Below, piece by piece: positions 1 to 4,818 of a stretch of DNA of 8,722 nt (the first letter of the stretch is position 1; each line of letters opens with the position of its first letter). The stretch is from JAGXIT01 sp049293335 (GTDB lineage Bacteria; Patescibacteriota; Saccharimonadia; Saccharimonadales; UBA4665). The notes beneath the pieces were generated by a model. That model saw nothing but the letters and a program-made list of their open reading frames with translations. It was not told the origin of the DNA and did not search any database. The stretch covers positions 1 to 8,722 of the forward strand of contig JBATSO010000056.1 of assembly GCA_049293335.1 (NCBI GenBank). Reading direction: 5' to 3'. A program made the position numbers and the translations under genes.

Positions 1-96
1 TTATTTATACTCAGTGTGCACAGCACCAATAATAAGCACCTCAACTAGAAAAGAAAATATTTTATTAATAGAGCATGCAGGCTCAGAAGGACTTTT
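1..96 (+). other. AT-rich leader upstream of dnaN; possible end of the dnaA-dnaN intergenic region
   Basis: This stretch precedes the sliding clamp gene. No reading frame through it gives a recognisable DnaA C-terminus, so it is probably non-coding spacer. It holds a TATACT hexamer at 6-11 that could be a -10 element, an 8-base palindrome TGTGCACA at 15-22, and an AT-rich run around 56-70. The nearest approaches to a DnaA box (TTATCCACA) match only about six of nine positions, so no DnaA box can be claimed. In many bacteria the dnaA-dnaN spacer carries oriC, but too little is visible here to say whether this one does. Confidence 0.35.
85..91 (+). promoter_or_regulatory. Ribosome binding site of dnaN
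   Basis: The heptamer AGAAGGA ends five bases before the ATG at 97. This is a good Shine-Dalgarno match at normal spacing and supports the chosen dnaN start. Confidence 0.75.
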
Positions 97-1188
97 ATGA
101 AGCTTAAAGTAACTCAAGAAAACCTTACAAAGGCACTTAGTTATGTTGCTCGTGTTGCAAGTACACGGGGTACCCTACCAATACTGGCGAACGTACTACT
201 AAAAGTTGAAGATAATCGGTTAAAACTGGCGGCAACAAACCTCGACATTGGTATTTCGAGTTATGTGGGAGCTCAAATTCAAAAAGAGGGTAGTATTACG
301 GTGCCTGCTCGCTTGTTTCAAGACCTTATTTCTGGACTACCTAGCGGGGTGATAGAACTCGAAGAAGAAAATATGCGCCTAACCGTTCAAACAGATCACT
401 ATAAGTCGGTTATAAATGGTGTTTCGGCCGACGAGTTCCCTGTTATGCCAACCCCCGAAAATGGTTTAACGTGGGTTATTGCGGCACCGCTTTTTAAAGA
501 AGGCTTGCAGCAAGTTGTTTTTGCAGCCTCTAATGACGAAAGTCGCCCAGTGCTTACCGGTGTACTGTTTCATACTATCGAGAAAGAACTATATATTGCT
601 AGCACCGACAGCTATCGGCTAGCAGAAAAAAAGCTTGTTAAGATTTCGGAAGATATTCGGCTTTTGATGCCCGCCTCGGCCCTACAAGATGTTCTTAGAA
701 TCATCAACGATCAATCGGGTGACGTAGAAGTAACCTGCGATGACCAGCAGGCGCTATTTAAGGTGGGCGAGGTCGAACTAGTAGCACGACTCATAGAAGG
801 TAATTACCCCGATTATCGCAAGCTCATTCCAGAAAAATTTGAAACCAGCGCAACCCTTTCGAGAAGTGAATGTATAAATATAGTGAAGGTTACGAGCTTG
901 TTTGCCCGCGAAAGCGCAGGTAGTATTGTAATAAGCGTTGACGAACCAAGTCAAAGCATATGGATACGAGCAGTTGCCTCGCAGTTGGGTGAAAACAATG
1001 CTTCTGCCACCGTAGAGGCGACTGGCTCGGGGGCGATTACACTAAACTCGCGCTATCTGCTCGACGCTCTCCAGGCAATTACTGGCCAATCGGTGCATAT
1101 TCAGTTTAACGGCAAACTAGAAGCGGTACTTCTTTCGGACCCAACCAAAAAAGATTATGCCCACATTATTATGCCGCTTAAGAGCTAA
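97..1188 (+). CDS. dnaN: DNA polymerase III subunit beta (sliding clamp)
   Basis: This is the ring-shaped processivity factor that encircles DNA and tethers the replicative polymerase and many repair proteins. The product is 363 residues, close to the 366 of E. coli beta, and covers the three repeated clamp domains (roughly 1-120, 125-245, 246-363). Recognisable family signatures are TLPILANVLL at 26-35, NGVSADEFP at 107-115, STDSYRLA at 169-176 (E. coli has ATDGHRLA here), LIEGNYPDYRKLIP at 232-245, and the C-terminal IIMPL at 358-362, which is part of the hydrophobic groove that binds clamp-interacting peptides. The ATG has a good Shine-Dalgarno sequence, and the stop is TAA. recF follows after 52 bases on the same strand, the classical dnaA-dnaN-recF order. 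Nothing appears truncated or degenerate, and the identification is secure. Confidence 0.97.
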   Translation: MKLKVTQENLTKALSYVARVASTRGTLPILANVLLKVEDNRLKLAATNLDIGISSYVGAQIQKEGSITVPARLFQDLISGLPSGVIELEEENMRLTVQTDHYKSVINGVSADEFPVMPTPENGLTWVIAAPLFKEGLQQVVFAASNDESRPVLTGVLFHTIEKELYIASTDSYRLAEKKLVKISEDIRLLMPASALQDVLRIINDQSGDVEVTCDDQQALFKVGEVELVARLIEGNYPDYRKLIPEKFETSATLSRSECINIVKVTSLFARESAGSIVISVDEPSQSIWIRAVASQLGENNASATVEATGSGAITLNSRYLLDALQAITGQSVHIQFNGKLEAVLLSDPTKKDYAHIIMPLKS

Positions 1189-1191
1189 GTT

Positions 1192-1221
1192 AGGGCGCTT
1201 GTTTGAAGGAGCTTTAGCCCT
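1192..1221 (+). promoter_or_regulatory. Imperfect hairpin in the dnaN-recF spacer
   Basis: AGGGC at 1192-1196 can pair with GCCCT at 1217-1221. Inside it, GCTT at 1197-1200 can pair with GAGC at 1209-1212 (three Watson-Crick pairs plus one G-U), leaving a four-base bulge (1213-1216) and a loop of about eight bases. The only purine-rich, Shine-Dalgarno-like stretch before recF (GAAGGA, 1205-1210) lies within this structure and is 30 bases from the GTG, too far to serve it. No U-run follows, so it is not a normal intrinsic terminator. It might be an attenuating or RNA-processing hairpin; this is inferred from hand pairing only. Confidence 0.35.
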
Positions 1222-1233
1222 GTAGGCTATACT
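1203..1233 (+). promoter_or_regulatory. Possible recF promoter directly abutting the start codon
   Basis: TATACT at 1228-1233 resembles a -10 box (TATAAT, five of six). TTGAAG at 1203-1208 could be a weak -35 box (four of six), with a long 19-base spacer. Transcription from this -10 would start about 1240, next to the GTG at 1241, giving a leaderless or nearly leaderless mRNA. That would explain why recF has no Shine-Dalgarno sequence. The same hexamer TATACT occurs at 6-11 upstream of dnaN. Short hexamers occur by chance, so this is tentative. Confidence 0.3.
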
Positions 1234-1240
1234 TAAGTCA

Positions 1241-2299
1241 GTGATAATTGTAGATATACACTTGCAGCAATTTCGATCACACCACGACAGCTCGTTTGAG
1301 TTTGGTGAGGGGGTGAACATTGTGGTGGGGCCAAATGGTAGCGGCAAAACGAACCTTTTAGAAGCTATTTTGGTAGTGGCGCGTGGTGGTTCGTTTCGAG
1401 TGGGCGACAAAGACCTGGTTGAGTTTAATCAGCCCTGGATGAGGCTCGAGGCTCATATGTCTGATGGCTCAGAGCGCATCGTAAAACTAACCGCCCAACC
1501 GCCCCAAAAAAGCTATGAAATAAATAGTAAAACTTATATGCGACCGCGCCACGAACAACTGCTCCCGAGCGTACTGTTTGAACCAAACCACCTTATGCTT
1601 TTTCATGGTTCTCCCGAGGTTCGAAGAAACTACCTCGATGAAATCTTAGAACAGACCAAGCCTGGCTACAAAAGCTTTCGCAAAAATTATCGCCGTGTCT
1701 TAGCACAGCGAAACGCGCTTTTAAAAACGGGGCAACATAGTCGGCAAGACTTTTTCCCGTGGGACCTGCGCCTGAGCGAGCTCGGCGCCGTTATGAGCCG
1801 AGCTCGGCACCAACTGGTCGAAGAGCTTAACCAAACAATAACCGACCTCTATACAGAACTTTCACATAGCCAGGATAGTGTGGTGCTGGCCTATGCTACA
1901 CAGTTTTCTATTGAAAGTTACGAATCGCAGCTTATGAGTAGGCTCGAGCAAACGCTGCCACAAGATCAGCAGCGAGGCTTTACGAGCTATGGTCCGCACC
2001 GCGACGACCTTACTACCCTGTTTAACGCTCAACCGATTGAACTTGTGGCGTCAAGAGGAGAGGTGCGCACCCTCACGCTCGCACTCAAGGTGCTCGAACT
2101 GCAAACAATCGAGGCGGCTACAAACAAACGACCCCTGTTGTTTCTAGACGATGTATTTAGTGAGCTCGATGGCGTTCGCCGTAAGGCCCTAACAAACTAC
2201 CTGCAAAAATATCAAACCTTCCTAACCACCACCGACGCCGACATGGTCGTAAAACACTTTACTACAAGCACCATTTTACCTCTTAATTCTAGTGGGTAG
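1241..2299 (+). CDS. recF: DNA replication and repair protein RecF
   Basis: RecF is an SMC-like ATPase that acts with RecO and RecR to load RecA at single-strand gaps and stalled forks. The 352-residue product has the family layout. The N-terminal strand VDIHLQQFRSH (4-14) is followed by Walker A GPNGSGKTN (30-38), the RecF-specific GPHRDD (251-256), an ABC-type signature region SRGEVRT (271-277), and Walker B with D-loop LLFLDDVFSELD (299-310). The signature is slightly unusual: the common form is SxGQxR/K, and here the second Gln-rich positions are Glu-Val. The start is the GTG at 1241. An in-frame TAG at 1223-1225 rules out any much earlier start, and the N-terminus aligns with the usual RecF beginning. 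There is no Shine-Dalgarno sequence at normal distance. The stop is TAG, and the gene on the other strand ends 38 bases further on. Confidence 0.95.
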   Translation: MIIVDIHLQQFRSHHDSSFEFGEGVNIVVGPNGSGKTNLLEAILVVARGGSFRVGDKDLVEFNQPWMRLEAHMSDGSERIVKLTAQPPQKSYEINSKTYMRPRHEQLLPSVLFEPNHLMLFHGSPEVRRNYLDEILEQTKPGYKSFRKNYRRVLAQRNALLKTGQHSRQDFFPWDLRLSELGAVMSRARHQLVEELNQTITDLYTELSHSQDSVVLAYATQFSIESYESQLMSRLEQTLPQDQQRGFTSYGPHRDDLTTLFNAQPIELVASRGEVRTLTLALKVLELQTIEAATNKRPLLFLDDVFSELDGVRRKALTNYLQKYQTFLTTTDADMVVKHFTTSTILPLNSSG

Positions 2300-2332
2300 A
2301 GCTTTATGTAACTAAATAGTAAAACACCTCTC

Positions 2333-2353
2333 CGCGGTTAATCGAAAATCGCG
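2333..2353 (+). terminator. Weak candidate hairpin between the convergent recF and PEGA genes
   Basis: CGCGGTT at 2333-2339 can pair with AATCGCG at 2347-2353, giving seven pairs of which one is G-U, with a seven-base loop. As + strand RNA it lies 33 bases after the recF stop and inside the last codons of the opposing gene. The following bases (TTGCTGTTTTC) are U-rich but interrupted, so the match to an intrinsic terminator is poor. The - strand copy loses one pair and is weaker. No better terminator is visible in the 38-base gap for either strand. Confidence 0.25.
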
Positions 2354-2976
2354 TTGCTGTTTTCAACGCTAAATTTTTGATAAGTTATTTTCATACTCTC
2401 TGGCTTATACCCCTTTGTACGGATCCAACTTAGTGCATCATCGGCGGCTTCTTTTGAGTCGGCCTGGATAATGATTTTTGGTTTTCCTGTAGCGCTATCT
2501 GTTTGGCCATAATCAACCCTAAATATGCCGCCCGGTCCAACAAACGGTAACTCTTTTATAAAAGGCTCTAAGATGAGGGCTTTACGAGCTACGCTCTCCA
2601 TATTTAGGCCAGCAATTTTTTCAACTAGTTTTTGGTCTGCTGGATGTGTGCTATACCAGTTCGTAGTACTCGGACTGTTTGACTCAAGAACAACGCCAAC
2701 ATATGTAGTCTCGTGTTTTCTGAGAGAGTATACCTGAGAAGCCTCTGAAAAGCCTGGGTGAGTAACACGAATTGTTTTGCTCCCAGGCCGCACACGGAGT
2801 GTGCCTGCACCTATTTTCTTGCCATCAAGCGTTGCGGTAGAACTGGCGGGAGTAAACTCTACAGTTATTTTTGCAGAGTATCGTTGGGTTAGATAAAAGT
2901 GTTGTATACCCAAAAGTAACCCCGCTAAAAGGGGTAAAATTATAATGACCTTAATAACCCTAGTTTGTAGCTGCAT
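2338..2976 (-). CDS. Single-pass membrane protein with an extracytoplasmic PEGA domain
   Basis: The 212-residue product begins with one hydrophobic segment (about residues 8-29) preceded by a positive residue cluster, so it is probably an anchor with the rest outside. Residues about 36-98 match the PEGA pattern: a beta strand ending in TPASSTATLDG (42-52), the KKIGAGTLRVRPGSKTIRV turn (53-71), an HPGF motif (73-76), and a closing strand before residue 98. PEGA domains are small beta-sandwich modules on surface and envelope proteins, often near cell-wall or carbohydrate functions. The remaining part, about 110-212, is well-ordered looking (KELPFVGPGGIFRVDYG at 141-157, then an alpha/beta stretch to about 200), but I do not recognise it. 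The gene is last in the - strand unit, overlaps the preceding gene by 17 bases, and has AAGG at 2984-2987, seven bases before its ATG. Its job in the envelope machine is inferred from context only. Confidence 0.75.
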   Translation of the reverse strand: MQLQTRVIKVIIILPLLAGLLLGIQHFYLTQRYSAKITVEFTPASSTATLDGKKIGAGTLRVRPGSKTIRVTHPGFSEASQVYSLRKHETTYVGVVLESNSPSTTNWYSTHPADQKLVEKIAGLNMESVARKALILEPFIKELPFVGPGGIFRVDYGQTDSATGKPKIIIQADSKEAADDALSWIRTKGYKPESMKITYQKFSVENSNAIFD

Positions 2977-4339
2977 TGATTAACCTTATCCTTACGTAAT
3001 TACCTCTAGCGTCGGACGTAACCGCTTTATGCAAAGAGGGCATTCTTGTGCCAAGAGAGGCGCTGGCTTCATCGTAGCCGTTCGACTGAAGGCCAACAAA
3101 TATATACGTGTGCCCCGAGGCATTTACCCCCCCTACTCCCCCAACAATCATAATATCACCGGGCTGTAAGTCGGCCGTGCTTGAAACCTGTTGAGTTACG
3201 AGATATTTCTCGGGATGCGCTGTAGCGTAGGCAAGCTGGGCTCCTGTAAAAGACGCAGGGTAATCTTTGTCGGCGCCGCTCGCCTTCATTACGGTCCCAA
3301 CAAAAGCACCGCAGTCTGCTCCCCCTGACAGGCCCAGTGCACCTGGGTTGAACTGCTGCATGGCTGCAATATATTCGGGTTTTGGTTCTAATGGCGGGGT
3401 GTGTGGTTCGGGCCAAGCGAGGCCAAGGGCTGTTTTTGCAATGTTCCCCGCTACCACGCCGCCCGCTACGGTTGTTGCGCAGTCTTGGCCCGTAGTGCCA
3501 CCGGTCGAAGCGCCCGAGCTGCCAGAAGAACTGCTCGTATCGGTAGTGGGGTGAAAGGTAAGTTTACTTTTATCGGTAAGGTTGAGCGCCGCCTCTTTTT
3601 GGGGTGTGCCAAGGATGGTTCCTGCCATATCGGCGTATTTTGCCCTCGTTTGCTGCACAAGTTGTAGCCGGCCCGCATAGTATTTAGCATCATTAGGTGG
3701 CAAAGAAGCCTCGGCCCAAAACTTGTTACCCTCATAACGATTAAAATATGTAAGCGCTTCCATAAACTGCTGTGCTGTTGAGTCTTTTTGGGTTAAGACT
3801 GCTGCCAGACGCGACTGGTAGCTGCCAACCATGGTGCGTGCGGTAGCCTCTACGCCAGCATCAAATGACTTAAACGATTGTAGCCCGTTTGCAGCATTGG
3901 CGCTCGCGAGTAGTTCGGGCGCATTTATGCCTGTGTTTAATGGGTTGAAAATATCTTGGTTCATGATATCGCCACCCTCTCCCCACATGAAAGCGACGAG
4001 GGCAATCACATGCTCTTCTGTAACCGCGTCGGCAACATTTGTGCCTTTTTTTTGGGCAACATTCTTGAGGGTTTCAATAGCAAACTGCTCAAGAATGTAG
4101 GGGGGTTGCAGCCCACTACTCCACGACCCATTCGTCGCTTTATCCGTACCAGCGGAACTTACAGCAATACTTGCGCCAGGGGTACAAACTACGTTGAATC
4201 GGTCATAGTGGCAGGTGTCGATTTTTGCGCAATCATAATCTTCTGGGCTATACTGGGCAAAAACGTCACCTGTTTGACTAGCGAGCAAAACCACACAGCT
4301 TACTGCACAAAGAATCGAAGAGAAGGTTGTGTGTCGCAT
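2960..4339 (-). CDS. Secreted two-domain peptidoglycan hydrolase: lysozyme-like plus NlpC/P60-like
   Basis: The 459-residue product starts with a signal peptide (hydrophobic core about 8-20, probable cleavage after VFA, residues 26-28). A short cysteine cluster follows (C37, C43, C52). Residues about 80-245 resemble lysozyme-like wall hydrolases: MWGEGG (118-123) carries the candidate catalytic Glu121, followed by FNPLNTG (131-137) and FKSFDAGVEATARTM (156-170). A Ser/Thr/Gly linker (264-285) leads to an NlpC/P60-like cysteine peptidase with nucleophile Cys343 in GGADCGAFV (339-347), LQPGDIMI (391-398) and His410 in SGHTYIFVG. This arrangement recalls the VirB1-like bifunctional hydrolases of Gram-positive conjugation systems, such as CwlT of ICEBs1. 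It would cut glycan strands and stem peptides outside the membrane. Start: AAGGA ends seven bases before the ATG, two bases after the preceding stop. The cysteine peptidase half is firmer than the glycan half, which could be a related fold with different specificity. Confidence 0.78.
   Translation of the reverse strand: MRHTTFSSILCAVSCVVLLASQTGDVFAQYSPEDYDCAKIDTCHYDRFNVVCTPGASIAVSSAGTDKATNGSWSSGLQPPYILEQFAIETLKNVAQKKGTNVADAVTEEHVIALVAFMWGEGGDIMNQDIFNPLNTGINAPELLASANAANGLQSFKSFDAGVEATARTMVGSYQSRLAAVLTQKDSTAQQFMEALTYFNRYEGNKFWAEASLPPNDAKYYAGRLQLVQQTRAKYADMAGTILGTPQKEAALNLTDKSKLTFHPTTDTSSSSGSSGASTGGTTGQDCATTVAGGVVAGNIAKTALGLAWPEPHTPPLEPKPEYIAAMQQFNPGALGLSGGADCGAFVGTVMKASGADKDYPASFTGAQLAYATAHPEKYLVTQQVSSTADLQPGDIMIVGGVGGVNASGHTYIFVGLQSNGYDEASASLGTRMPSLHKAVTSDARGNYVRIRLINAATN
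2984..2997 (-). promoter_or_regulatory. Double ribosome binding site for the PEGA gene, inside the end of the upstream gene
   Basis: Read on the - strand, AAGGATAAGG contains two Shine-Dalgarno cores, 14 and seven bases before the ATG at 2976. The second is at ideal spacing. Both lie within the last codons of the 459-residue protein (its Val-Arg-Ile-Arg codons), and the reading frames overlap by 17 bases, which favours translational coupling. Confidence 0.65.
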
Positions 4340-4341
4340 GG

Positions 4342-4818
4342 TTATGTCCTTACGTCCATATGTATATGTGTGCAGGCGTCTCCAGGGAGAGCCTCTTTGA
4401 TTGTGGTTGAAGCAGCGGGGTTGCCGGCGCTAAAGCACTGTGCTTGGTTAAGGTGCCCACCACCGCCCGCCTGGAGCAACTTAGCCGCGTCGAGGTACAG
4501 GTCGCGAACAGTCTGTTCATTGAATGTACTCCCCCCAATATTTGTGCCATTCACCCCATTTATATCGACCGCGAGTCCCTTTGAGTGCGAGGCATCAGTG
4601 CAGCCGTGGCCACTCACTATCACACCAATCGTAATTTTATACGTTTTTGAAAGCGCCAGAATAGTACTAAGTAGCCGTGGGTTGACCGCAACCCCCCCGC
4701 AACCCGACTGGCTACCTGTATCGGCTATTTCTTGCATGGCTGCGCGCAACCCCGCTGCACTAATACTGAGCCCTGATGTGTAAACTACGTTCGGACTAGC
4801 CAAAATCTGTTTAGCGAG
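4342..4818 (-). other. LAS/M15-like peptidase domain (residues 905-1062 of the large protein)
   Basis: The domain shows the spacing H-x6-D (982-989) and a C-terminal H-x-H (1055, 1057) expected of lysostaphin/D-Ala-D-Ala/sonic hedgehog-fold zinc enzymes. SGHG at 973-976 takes the place where M15 members often have SGYR, so the usual Arg is missing. The zinc set is nevertheless complete, which argues for an active enzyme. The last His codon lies only six codons before the stop, so the catalytic site is at the extreme C-terminus. Confidence 0.65.

Noticed and set aside
1..48. Short open stretch that might be the end of dnaA
   Set aside because: None of the three frames gives residues resembling the helix-rich DnaA DNA-binding C-terminus; the stretch is too short to decide.
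1..96. DnaA boxes or an oriC in the dnaN leader
   Set aside because: The best matches to TTATCCACA agree at only about six of nine positions, no cluster is present, and the upstream region is outside the window.
1117..1410. 97-codon open frame on the - strand across the dnaN-recF junction
   Set aside because: It overlaps the ends of two certain genes, has no recognisable content, and no plausible ribosome binding site was seen.
3956..4783. A 275-codon open frame on the + strand, across the junction of the two hydrolase genes
   Set aside because: It lies antisense to two well-supported genes, has many Cys, Pro and Arg with no domain or signal pattern, and has no family resemblance. It is best explained as a frame kept open by the codon bias of the real genes.
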